This document shows positions 21,291-31,582 of a DNA stretch of 64,000 nt, in pieces. The notes below the pieces were generated by a model. That model searched no databases and was not told the DNA's origin. It saw nothing but the letters and a program-made list of their open reading frames with translations. Source of the stretch: Bombyx mori (taxonomy: Eukaryota > Arthropoda > Insecta > Lepidoptera > Bombycidae). Within the stretch, counting starts at the first letter, position 1. The number at the start of each line of letters is the position of its first letter. The stretch covers positions 3,410,001 to 3,474,000 of the forward strand of contig NC_085116.1 in assembly GCF_030269925.1 (NCBI RefSeq). Direction: 5' to 3'. Both the position numbers and the translations under genes were made by a program.

Positions 21291-22861
21291 TTGAAATCCT
21301 TTACTTAAATAAGTATAAAGTAAAGTCAATTCAACCAATTTTATAAATACAAATATTGAACAAGCACAGGATCATATGAATCAGCAATACGTAAGCTAGA
21401 AGCGTTTTAATTAACGCTAGAAGGAGAATGCACAATTGAAAGAATTGACTTGAGCTGAATTAACTTGAATTTATTAGACAAAAACACAAATAACACACTA
21501 CGTCTATAGGAATCTATAAATAAAGAGCATATCGCCGATATCGCCTTTCAGTCTAAAGAACGAGATTGTTATTTTTCTATTCAAATGCAACTGAGATTTC
21601 GATCTAATGTTTAGTGGCAGCTGGCCGTCATGTCATCCCCTGAAACAGTTTTCAAATCGTTAATAGAGTGGTTGACTAAAATCTCTAAAGAATGATATTA
21701 TGTCATAACCCACAGGATGCTTGCCGTAGATTTCTAAGCCCAGAAAAAAGATGGTACGTGGCTAAAATTATATTTTTTAAAGCACTATCTTCATATTAAT
21801 GCGTTTCAGATAGTAAGTCCTCGCTAGTGGTAAAAATGTTATGATGAATCAGCTCAAACTATTCCTCAAAGCTCTCGCTTACTCTTTAAGCTACGTCTCA
21901 AAGTTTGTCGTTACATTAAAATTAGGTCCGTGAATCGGAAATATGAGTTCTAACTGTCTCGACCCTGATCCCTATATTCCAGAAGATTTGTCATTAGATT
22001 GCTGTATTTTGGACGCGTGTCATTTGGCATTGTCGTATCAGTAATCACAAATAACAGAATACGTGACCGATCAGAAAGTTTTTGGATCAAATTTTATACA
22101 AATAAAATGATAGTGGTCTGAAGAAGTCAATTCTTCTTCATCTTTGTTTATAATCTTAATTCCAAGTTGTTAACGTCTAACATTTTTAAGCCTGTTTACT
22201 TCAGTACTCGGCATATGGAATCATTTATTTTCCGAAGCACGTTACGGTTTTTGAAAATATATCCTTAGGTATTAGAGATCCTACATTCAGAACTCAGTTA
22301 CATGAGATGAATTTGTGAATGCAGCTAGTAACATAAAAATTCCAATCCATTGCTGGTTGATTTATAATAAGAAATGACCGTTTTTTTATTTTGAGAAAGA
22401 ATACCTATTTGATGTTGAAGGGTTTTTAGACATTGCAGTTCGTATTGTAAGTGTCGGTGGGTAGAAGCTAGTTTTATGTTTATTCTAATGAAATGTCACG
22501 CGTTCTAGGCTGAGAGGTGGGACGATCACGCAATTGAAACAGTGATCTTGAACGTGAAGTGAATGGCTGAAACGATGATGGTTCAATATACCAATTCTCC
22601 CTTTTGAATTGTTAATAAATACATCTTGATGGTCCTGTAAAGTTTAATCATCTAAAGCTACCGTTAGTATTTGATAGTACAACAGCGTAATTAAATGATG
22701 GCTCGGTATTAATATTGGCTGAGTGTAAGCACCATCAGTCAACGTCGCTTATACAAGGCGATATTGTTGTCGTAGAGCTCACCATGATGTTCCAAACGTT
22801 ATTTCAAGATAATGTACAAATTGATTAAATTTCTTCTAAAAATATATCATAAAATGTATAA
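21291..22861. other. AT-rich non-coding DNA
   Basis: About 1.6 kb without supported genes or recognised repeats. Confidence 0.5.
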
Positions 22862-23119
22862 TTTTTTATTTTATTTCTTGTAATTGCTTATATTTATGAA
22901 CGAGCTCACAGCCCACCTGGTGTTAAGTGGTTACTGGAGCCCATAGACATCTACAACGTAAATGCCACACCTACCTTGATATATAAGATCTAAGGTCTCA
23001 GTATAGTTACAACGGCTGCCTCGCCCTTCAAACCGAAACGCATTGCTGCTTCACGACAGAAATAGGCAGGGTGGTGGTACCTACCCGTGCCTACTCACAA
23101 GAGTTCCTACCACCAGTAA
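22862..23119 (-). mobile_element. Bm1-type SINE, 5'-truncated, - strand
   Basis: T-rich tail at 22862-22880, body to TACCACCAGTAAT at 23119. The tRNA head is missing. Confidence 0.8.
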
Positions 23120-24454
23120 TACAGAAATAATGGGGTATTTGATTAAGCTAGGGATTTTTCCTGTTTATTTGTTAATTTAATTCTTTAATCCTTTCCCTTG
23201 AAGTTTACGGCCTTATGCTTAATCTGGGAGTTCGCTTATCGTTTCTCCGATTGAGTTCAAACATTGTTAGTTGTTTCTGACATATTATCATTAACGTAAA
23301 ATGAATGGAACGCGAGTTGTTACACCGAATCCACGTAAAAAATATTGAGTAAGTATAAACATTTTAGACTCCGAAGCTACGATGTATACCGAGAGATTGA
23401 TGCGACCCCCGCTTTGTCTGTCTCATTGTTGCGAACTTCGGACGCTGATATTAAAAAAAAATCACAATTGCGATGTTCGTTAGCACCCAAAGAATTTTAG
23501 ACCTCAATACGTAGTGACAAAGCATTTAATGGTCTATTCTAAAGCGCGATTAAGGGTCTGTACGTATAATACTATTTAAAGAGGCAGTAGGATTTTCTAT
23601 AGCAAAGGATCAAGCTCGGTGTAATAGCTTTACACGATATTCAATGGTATTTTTTATTTCTCCTACCTTAGCTGATGGTCTAGAGAGACCATGTCAGCGT
23701 CGCCGGGCCATGTCAGCGTCGCCGGGATGGTAATAGGGATTAATTATATTTATTATAATTGTTTGACAAAAGAAAACAAGCAATGTATGTTATGCTGCAA
23801 ATGTAGTTCTAAAAAATATGTAACAATAAAGTATGCGAGCATGCACCCTACCTAAAGTTAGGACCAAGTAAGCCTACCTGAAATCACCGTCACTTATGGA
23901 CATTAGTAATGTCAGGCGCATAGCCAAGTTGCTGCCTATTGAATTAGTTTCCTGAGAAATTTTATTTGGTACAATGTTTTTTTCTTACTCACACAAGCAC
24001 AAGTCCCACAAAACCACATTTCGGTTTATCTGCTGTTTAAGCTGAATCTCCGCGTGTAAAATACGATTCGTACAACCAATTATGTAATATATTATTCTTG
24101 AGGAGTTTTTGTGCTACTAAATAATCGTTTATTTATCCAATTTGTCAACAACAACAGCAACAGCACAACTTATGTGTTCAATGAAAATTTAACGAAATGT
24201 TAGGACTTTGCCTAAAACATATAATGGATGCTGGAAACAGGGACAGAGAAAAAAGAGTATACATATCACTCAAAATTAAATTAGGATCTGGCGGTGTAGA
24301 CAGACCAGTTAGACCATTTGAATCAGCTTGCCTTTTCTTAGCGCATAAATGTCTACACTAAGAAGATCTTTCACAGAAACAGTATTTTCAAAATAAATCG
24401 ACAAATTTTGTTGTTGAGAACATGCTTTTACCACATTAACGTTATTATGATCAA
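23120..24454. other. Non-coding DNA with small relics
   Basis: No gene. A perfect 2 x 19-bp tandem duplication (CCATGTCAGCGTCGCCGGG) lies at 23689-23726. A strongly decayed BMC1 3' fragment on the - strand is visible at about 23875-23945 (TCAGGCGCATAGCCAAGTTG). Confidence 0.5.
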
Positions 24455-24746
24455 CTAGCTGACCCGGCAGACTTCGTAGTGCCTCAATCGATAAATAAAA
24501 GACTTAAAGTTTTGTATAAAATAAACTTAAAACAAACAACTGGAATCCGTCCGACGGGGGACACATCAAAGGGAAAACAAAATTGTTATTTTTATTTATA
24601 TTCCGAGCATTTTCGTATTGATTTACCTTTTAAACCTTCTCTGGATTTCCACAAATAATTCAAGACCAAAATTAGCCAAATCGGTTCAGCCGTTCTCGAG
24701 TTTTAGCGAGACTAACGAACAGCAATTCATTTTTATATATAGAGAT
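24455..24746 (+). repeat. Short retroelement family A
   Basis: Second copy of the element at 15070-15360, in the same orientation and with the same ends, differing by scattered substitutions and small indels. Confidence 0.75.
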
Positions 24747-25275
24747 GTCTTTCACAAAAAAATCATATACCAGTTTTCTTTATAGAAAAACGACCACCAG
24801 AACAATTTCTTATTAGCGACAAGGACTTAATAATTCAAACCTTTAATCAAAAGTAGTCCGGTCACTAATCAAATTAGCTACGCCAATTATAATTATTTAG
24901 TCCCTATTCCGACTGAAATATTAACCTCCTAAATAAGGAAGGTCATTAATATTAAAAATACAGCTCGTTTCCGTTTCGTCCAATGACATGACTTCAACAT
25001 TATCCAAACGACCTTCCCGATTAATCCGAATGGCGGGATTCACTGAAACGATATCCCTGGGCAGAAATTTAATTAAACTAAAAACAAATAGATTTAGGTG
25101 AGGCTTAGCTGAGAACGTATTTGGATCGAAAGCTGTGCTAGCTTTTTAAACGATAGAATATAAGATAGAAGACCTTAGGGAGAAACCTGATTAAGGAATG
25201 AATTTCCTAAAAGCAAGTTAAGTAGTTAGTTTTTATTTTACTTCAATGGCTCTTTATATTAAAAGACTTGAAGCT
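24747..25275. other. AT-rich non-coding DNA
   Basis: No gene or recognised repeat. Confidence 0.4.
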
Positions 25276-25625
25276 TTTTTTTTATTGCTGTATAGGCAGA
25301 CGAGTATACGGCCCACCTGATGGTGAGTGGTTACCGTCGCTTATGGACGCCAGCAATGCCAGGGGAAGAGCCTTAATACTCTCCACAAGCCTCGTTTGAA
25401 GAAGGACATGTCATAGCGCTCGGGAAACACCTCATTCCATAGCCGGAGGGTACGTGGCAAAAATATCTCTGGAAACGCACTGTGGATGAACGTAGTGGCT
25501 CTAGGTAGTATGGATGAACTCTACTCCGGTGGCGGGCGGTGCGATGGTAAAAACGAGACGTTGGTATCGTCACGAATAATTCCTCAGAGCACTCCCTATG
25601 GAACATACGGTACAGAATACAAAGC
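25276..25625 (-). mobile_element. BMC1-type LINE, 5'-truncated copy
   Basis: The T-run at 25276-25285 marks the 3' tail. The 3' UTR and last 80 or so pol codons follow on the - strand (FHRECSEELFVTIPTSRFYH). Two small deletions remove part of the 3' UTR and shift the frame within FLPRTIRLWNELPS, so it is non-functional. Confidence 0.85.
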
Positions 25626-25841
25626 TTGGCTGTCTGTTGTGATTATTCGTCCTAAAAACATACTTACGAGAGTAGAAAGTGGACGAGATATTAAATTTAT
25701 TTGATCAATACATGAACTGTGAATTAGACCGTCTGGGCTATTGTATTGTAGTCAATGTCATTCGACCGACGAAGGGACCGACTTATCGTCAGATAAATCA
25801 TCAAACGAAGGAATTTCGTCTCAAGTTAAGAGTGAGTGTCA

Positions 25842-25907
25842 GGTTTTTGTGTCTTTTCAATATGTTTCACAAGTTAATGTGAAACATATTGAAAAGACAC
25901 AAAAACC
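25842..25907. repeat. Perfect 30-bp hairpin
   Basis: Arms 25842-25871 and 25878-25907 are exact reverse complements with a 6-nt loop, AGTTAA. It lies inside a + strand open segment (about 25741-25932) whose acidic, serine-rich peptide was not identified. Confidence 0.9.
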
Positions 25908-26805
25908 GCAAAAAAAATACAATTTCACTTAAAGCTGTTATATTTTTGTGCTATCCCAAAACTGTCGCAGTTGATACATTAGCATGGATGCGTAAAGGGA
26001 CAAGAAAGTCTGTTCCCTACGTGTTTCAGTTGCTGATGTGATCGTGTCCCAAAAAATAGCATTGGCGTGGCTTTCGGCTTTGATTTCGATTCTACATGTA
26101 ACTTTCTTTATTGCCTTTGTAGGCAGATGAGCATATGGCTCACTTAATTGTAAGTGGTCGTCGCTGCTCAGAGCACGTCAGGAGTAACAAGAGCATACTT
26201 AAGCCAAGGCGTTGCGCAGACCATAGAGGCATACATATGTATTTACGCTCGTTTACCTCGACGCTACGTCTACAAATGTAATCACATCTTTTAAATCAAA
26301 GTTTTCTTTTTCTTTGTTTTGTCGAACGAGCTCATAGACATATTTTCATTACTGAAAAGAATTGACAAGAAATTCAGCGCATGCTCTCCTTCAATATGTA
26401 TCTATAAAATGTAGCTAATGTCTATAATATATATATAAAACAAAACATATATTGAACTGGAACGCGTCTACATTCCACAGTTTTTAATATTGACTATTGA
26501 TTGTTGGCTGTATACGTACCGTAACGATGGCAATAAAAATGCATGTTCTATGTTTCTGGTATGAAATTATGTGTGTGATCCAAAAACATCAGATGTATTA
26601 TTCCAAAAAGGGATGGTACTGCAATTTGATATTTTTGGATGTTCTAGTGTAGTTACGATAAACATAAAATTAATTTTCTGTAGCAGTTGTTTTATTGAGA
26701 CAGGTTTTTGCTCGAAAAAGCGATCGTCTGTACCCGTAGGATATCTATCCGCTATTTCAATACTTTGTTTATTTTATGTCATTTAATAAAACAAAACAAG
26801 TAGCA
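25908..26805. other. Non-coding DNA with a BMC1-like relic
   Basis: A short, diverged BMC1-like 3' end on the - strand lies at about 26105-26175 (TTGCCTTTGTAGGCAGATGA). Nothing else is supported. Confidence 0.4.
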
Positions 26806-27010
26806 CATATTCTTCTTCTTTTTCTCCACCTTATCCCACTAGGTGGGGTCGGCACAGCTAATTTTTCTCTTCCGTTCTCTTCTATCAGCCGTCATCTCAA
26901 CACTCCTCTCTCTCTCTCGTATTGTCATTCACACACTCCATCCATGTCTTCTTCGGTCGACATCTTCCCCTTCTACCCCCTCTACCTTGCACTACCATTA
27001 CCAAGTAGCA
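26806..27010 (+). repeat. Repeat D, pyrimidine-rich interspersed repeat
   Basis: Contains TTTTCTCCACCTTATCCCAC, a CT-rich tract and CTACCTTGCACTACCATT. A longer copy lies at 49733-50080. The + strand frames across it are low-complexity and not called as genes. The family is unidentified. Confidence 0.65.
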
Positions 27011-27580
27011 CATATTATGTACGTTATTAAACTCACACTAAGTTCTAACACAATTACATGTATCGATAAATTCTGAAGAATTGTTGCTAGTTTTCAAGAA
27101 GAACATGCCAATTTAAATACATTCAACTTCGAAGTAATCATTTTAACTTAATATTATGAACACCTCTAAAGTTAAGGGCATTTTAACTTGAGCATCAAAT
27201 TTCACATACAAGCTTTATGTAAAAATTCTTGAAGCACCAAAGAATGTAACACGCATAAATATAGAAATATGGCACTTATTTGAATGCAAATAAAAGCGAT
27301 TCAACTATGTGTAACTCCAGTAAGGAGAGTCGTATCCTGTGCCTCCTTTGGGAACTATTTCCCTAATGCTGTTCCAGAGACTTCTTTACTATTTGAATAT
27401 CTCATCTCATTTCTATTTTTAGGGTTAAGCTTCAGGTTTTCAATTTTTTTTCACGTCCTGGTCTTTCAGGACGAGGCGAGTTTTTGGTCTATCTCGTGTA
27501 TATGGATAGCGAGGCCCATAGATTTGGGAACGTGAATACGGGCACCCAAATGGATAAATCGATATCCATAATGCATTTTT
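27011..27580. other. Non-coding DNA
   Basis: No supported gene. An 83-codon + strand frame at 27284-27535 has no recognised domain. Confidence 0.4.
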
Positions 27581-27817
27581 ACTGGTGGTAGGACCTATTG
27601 TGAGTCCGCACGGGTAGGTATCACCACCCTGCTTATTTCTGCCGTGAAGGAGTAATGCGTTTCGGTTTGAAGGGTGGGGCAGCCGTTGTAACTATACTTG
27701 AGACCTTAGAACTTATAGCTCAAGGTGGGTGGCGCATTTAGATATCTATGGTCTTCAGTAACCACTTAACACCAGGTGGGCTGTGAGCTCGTCCACCCAT
27801 CTAAGCAATAAAAAAAA
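27581..27817 (+). mobile_element. Bm1-type SINE, 5'-truncated
   Basis: Body from ACTGGTGGTAGGACC to an A tail, with a deletion of about 12 bp after GGCGCATTTA. Confidence 0.8.
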
Positions 27818-27944
27818 GCATAACGATGTTTCTTGTGCGAATGCCCTGTGTTCGAAAGTTGGTATCTGTCTAGGACACGAATTCCCTCCCGATACCACTG
27901 CTAGTAAGTACCACGTCACGATTTACGCGCGGTAACTACATTCC

Positions 27945-28131
27945 CATCAAAATATTCGGCCAGCTCATACTCGACAGAGAGATGACATTTGGTCCTCAAA
28001 TTACATCAGTACGCGATCGAGCCGCATTCCTATTCGGTCGACTTTATCGCGTGCGAAGTAAATTGTCCCCTCGTAACAAGGTGACATTCTACAAAACTTG
28101 CATACGTTCCGTCATGACCTATGCAAGTGTA
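27945..28131 (+). pseudogene. Old Jockey-like LINE pol, 5' part of split relic
   Basis: Translates to IKIFGQLILDREMTFGPQ, then TSVRDRAAFLFGRLY and NKVTFYKTCIRSVMTYASV, the thumb region after the catalytic motifs of Jockey-like reverse transcriptases. The frame is cut at 28131 by the - strand LINE and resumes at 34865, where the 11-bp target duplication repeats. It has no upstream RT motifs, so it was already 5'-truncated, and it is inactive. Confidence 0.85.
28121..28131. repeat. 11-bp target-site duplication, left copy
   Basis: ATGCAAGTGTA here is repeated exactly at 34865-34875, on either side of the complete LINE. Removing the element and one copy restores a continuous stretch of the older LINE. 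Confidence 0.92.
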
Positions 28132-28411
28132 TTATTATTATTACGGGGTCGTCGTACTCCCTTACGGGGGCACGGAGCGGGCCTCGGGGTAAACCCCACT
28201 ACCCGGGCAGACGCTCCCTGCCACATAGGGCAGGGGTGAAATAGATGCAAGACTGGATTGGGGGGAGGGCTGTTCGCAGCGTGCTCCGGCACACTCACAT
28301 CGACAAAAATACATACATATATATAATACGATGGGCAGTCTGGTGACGGCTCGATGCCCGCGGCGGTGACACCCCGGCGCCGGCTGCTGTCCTCTGCTTC
28401 CTTACAGCTAT

Positions 28412-28413
<2 letters not shown>
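28132..28413 (-). promoter_or_regulatory. Conserved LINE 3' tail with terminal hairpin
   Basis: This tail lies beyond the A-tract and is matched by 59085-59362. It ends with a G/C-rich hairpin (28157-28178 here; perfect at 59102-59121, GTACCCCC, loop TTTC, GGGGGTAC) and GTCGTC next to the insertion point. A related sequence occurs at 43668-43770. Its retention at the priming end suggests that the reverse transcriptase recognises it, as known for several LINEs with defined 3' structures. Confidence 0.7.

Positions 28414-28479
<66 letters not shown>
28414..28479 (-). repeat. Internal A-tract of LINE 3' UTR (66 nt)
   Basis: 66 consecutive T on the + strand. It is inside the element, because the sequence beyond it is shared with the second copy, where the equivalent tract has 79 nt. 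Confidence 0.9.
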
Positions 28480-28855
28480 CTTATTATCTAACTACAACTA
28501 ACTACTAACTAAACTAAACTAACTAAACTACTATATACAACAGGGACAACAGTCAGCAACCGTGGGGCCCGCCACCGGCCCCATGCCGCGGCCCCACCTC
28601 TACAAACCAGAGGAGGAGCCGCGGCACTAGTTTGGCGCTCACCCGTTCTGGGCTCCCCAAAAGGGGAAGACCATCGCGGGGAGGGACCGATGTTAAACAC
28701 TCCCCAGACGGGGGAGTGGTCCACCCAACGGGGGTGGGAAATGGGTCCCCATAAGGGGGCACCCCAACGATGTGGGGGGACATGACGAGTGTGGACAGCT
28801 CAGTCCCATGGGGGCACTCATTATGAGCACTCCCATATCACTCCGATTAAGCCGA

Positions 28856-31582
28856 CTATCTTACCATAGCCGGGGGTTCCAGTAGCTCCCTTGGTAGCGC
28901 CCGACCATCAGGTGGTCTGGCGTGCAAGGGAGCTATATTGTGGAGGTGCTCGTGGGGTCCACCGTCAGCCCGCTCGTAAAGATTACGAGCTAGCCTCCGG
29001 ATGAACTCCTCGAGCGACTCCACATCTAGATCCCGGGCGATTACGTCATTTCTGACGTAACGCCCTGCTCCGACTATCGTGCGAAGAGCCAGATTTTGCT
29101 GGACCTGTAACCTCGCCCGCATACCCTGCGGGATGAGGTGATACCAGGCCTCAGCTGCGTACGTGATACGGGAACGGACATACGTCTTATAAATGCCGAG
29201 CTTAGTCCTGACCGGCAACCTGGAGGCCAACAATGGCCGGAGGAGGAATCTCGCACAGCGAGCGGCCGCCAACGCCTTATTGGCGTGGGCGGTCATCCTC
29301 AAACTCCGGTCGATATCGACCCCCAAGTACCGGACGCTGGATCTAAACTCGACATTAGCGCCACGGAGACTGAGCTGTCCCGGGACGACTGTTGTGCGGA
29401 CCGGACCGAAGAGGATAGCCGCAGTCTTCCCCACGTTGACCGCGACCCTCCATCGGTCCAGCCACTGGGGCAGTAGGTCCAAAAGCCTCTGCATCCTCAA
29501 AATGGCCGCAGAGGGGACGTTGGATGACGAGAAGTAGGCGCTGTCGTCGGCAAACAGCGCCAACTTCACGTCTATTTCCCACGCTTGGAGGTTACCCTCG
29601 AGCGTGGGAATGTCGTTTGTGTAGAGAGCGTAGAGGAGTGGAGCCAGGACGCTTCCCTGCGGAACTCCGGCCGTGACTGGGCGCACCGACGACTTGGCGC
29701 CCTCGACCGCGACAAAGAAGGATCTTCCCTCCAGGTACGACCCCAGCAGTCGCACGTAGGCGTGCTGGAGGTCCGTGTTCTGCACCAGCTTGTGGATCAG
29801 TCCCGCATGCCAGACACGGTCGAAGGCCTTCTCGATATCGAGAAAGACTGCGGCCGTGTACTGGCGCGCGTTGGACCGATCCGCCAAGTGATGCATGACG
29901 CGGACCAATTGCAGCGTTGTCGAGTGACCGCTGCGAAACCCGAACTGCTCGGGTCTGGGAAGGATGTGCGGCGACACCCTTCTCAGCAGCAGCCTCTCGA
30001 ACAACTTGCCCACATGCGACAGCAAGGTGATCGGACGGTAACTGGAGGGATTTCTCCTATCCTTGCCGGGTTTGGGCAAGGCGATAACCTTGCCCAATTT
30101 CCAAATTCCCGGGAAGTGTCCTGTGGACAGAATGGAATTGAACAGCCGTGTCATGTATGACACGACCGTTTCAGGGAAGTGGAAGAATGCGAGGGAGGGA
30201 ATACCGTCCTCACCCGGCGCCTTGCGCCTCTTCATCCGCTTGATGGAGAGGCGCAATTCACTGGGAGTGATGAAAACATCATCTCCCAACGGTGGCACCG
30301 GGGAGGAGAGTAGGTTCGCTACGCTCTCTTCCACCGATTGGTGGAATGCGGCCTCTGAGGGTGCAGAGTCATTCGGAATGAACTGCCGCTCCAGCATTGC
30401 GGCCAGGACATCGGCGCGGGCCTGAGCCGAGAAGCATCGGTTGCCCCTCTCGTCCACGAGTGGACAAGTCGGGGCAGGCCGATTTGAGAGCTGGCGGCAA
30501 AGTCGGTGGAGGGACACGGAAGAGGGGTCCTCACGGGCCTCCTCAATCCGTTCCTCCCACGCATAGCCCCGAAAGGAGCTAATCTTCGCCGCCAACTCCG
30601 CTTCCAACTCATTAAGCTCGCGCTTGATCCTGGGACAACGAGTTGTCGCCCAGAGCCTCCTCAGGCCCCTCTTCCGGCGAATGATCGCCTTCAGATGGGC
30701 CGGGAGTCTACCTCTGGGCCCGCCGCTGGGCACAAGAGTCGTCGCCTGGTCAATCGCTCCCCTGATGGAGTCGACAAGGCGGACTGCCGCGTCGTCGACC
30801 CCCTCAGGGGTGTTGGGGTCCTGAATTACGGGAAGGTCGACTAGTCGTCTCTTAAAGAGCTCCCAGTCGACCTTCGGTCGTAGGGGCGAAGTCGCAACCC
30901 GGGTGAGCCCCATTCCCAGTGTCACCAGGACAGGGAGATGTGGGGTACCCAGGTCGTACAGTGCCTCGATCGTTACGGGGCACCGTAGCCCCTTATGAAC
31001 ACACACGTCCAGCACATCGGGCTGGTATCGCGCGGCGGTCGGGACGTGCGTGGGTTCATCAGGGCCGACCACAGAGTAGTCGCCCCTATCGGCATCTTCT
31101 AACAGCCGCCTGCCCACTGCTGTGTTAAGTCGGGAACCCCACGCGACGTGCTTCGCGTTGAGGTCCCCGACCAGCAGAGCTGGGCGGCTGTCGTAATTCA
31201 GGGCCCGTCTTATATCCTCAGGATGGAATTCAGGCCCCGGGGGTCTATACGCGGCATAAATCCGCATATCTCCCCCCGCGGGGTGTACCCTCACACCGAC
31301 TGACCTTGTCGATGTGAAGGACAGCAAATCCAACTGATCATGCACCACGTCCCGCCTGACAAGGGCCGCAGTGCCCCTGAACGGCCGCCCGGCAGGGGTA
31401 AGCTCGTCACGTCGGTACATGAAATAGTTGGGAATCCTGAACACATCCTGAGGTTTTAACAAGGTCTCCCCCAGCAGCAGAACCTCAGGGTTGTACTCCT
31501 GGGCGAGAACCAAGAGGTCGTTTTTTCGGGATCTTATCCCATCGGGGTTCCAATAGATGATGCGAAGCTCCTGGCTAGCCAT
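28856..31582 (-). CDS. LINE ORF2: endonuclease and reverse transcriptase
   Basis: 908 residues from the ATG at 31582, chosen because it overlaps the ORF1 stop by 8 nt and the same start exists in copy 2. Residues 1-230 are an APE-type endonuclease with N12, E39 and GDLNAKH at 139-145; the usual SDH motif reads TPHLPV. The reverse transcriptase follows with KAPGEDGIPSLAF, LPKPGKDRRNPSSYRPI, FGFRSGHSTT, LDIEKAFDRVWH, GVPQGSVLAP and catalytic FADD at 677-680. The thumb has IYKTYVRSRITYAAEAWY. No RNase H or terminal zinc knuckle was seen, as in Jockey-type proteins. The enzyme nicks DNA and primes cDNA synthesis on the nick. No disabling change was seen. Confidence 0.93.
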   Translation of the reverse strand: MASQELRIIYWNPDGIRSRKNDLLVLAQEYNPEVLLLGETLLKPQDVFRIPNYFMYRRDELTPAGRPFRGTAALVRRDVVHDQLDLLSFTSTRSVGVRVHPAGGDMRIYAAYRPPGPEFHPEDIRRALNYDSRPALLVGDLNAKHVAWGSRLNTAVGRRLLEDADRGDYSVVGPDEPTHVPTAARYQPDVLDVCVHKGLRCPVTIEALYDLGTPHLPVLVTLGMGLTRVATSPLRPKVDWELFKRRLVDLPVIQDPNTPEGVDDAAVRLVDSIRGAIDQATTLVPSGGPRGRLPAHLKAIIRRKRGLRRLWATTRCPRIKRELNELEAELAAKISSFRGYAWEERIEEAREDPSSVSLHRLCRQLSNRPAPTCPLVDERGNRCFSAQARADVLAAMLERQFIPNDSAPSEAAFHQSVEESVANLLSSPVPPLGDDVFITPSELRLSIKRMKRRKAPGEDGIPSLAFFHFPETVVSYMTRLFNSILSTGHFPGIWKLGKVIALPKPGKDRRNPSSYRPITLLSHVGKLFERLLLRRVSPHILPRPEQFGFRSGHSTTLQLVRVMHHLADRSNARQYTAAVFLDIEKAFDRVWHAGLIHKLVQNTDLQHAYVRLLGSYLEGRSFFVAVEGAKSSVRPVTAGVPQGSVLAPLLYALYTNDIPTLEGNLQAWEIDVKLALFADDSAYFSSSNVPSAAILRMQRLLDLLPQWLDRWRVAVNVGKTAAILFGPVRTTVVPGQLSLRGANVEFRSSVRYLGVDIDRSLRMTAHANKALAAARCARFLLRPLLASRLPVRTKLGIYKTYVRSRITYAAEAWYHLIPQGMRARLQVQQNLALRTIVGAGRYVRNDVIARDLDVESLEEFIRRLARNLYERADGGPHEHLHNIAPLHARPPDGRALPRELLEPPAMVR

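Noticed and set aside
29585..30160. 191-codon + strand frame, also at 60544-61119
   Set aside because: Antisense shadow of ORF2, conserved only because the LINE copies are similar.
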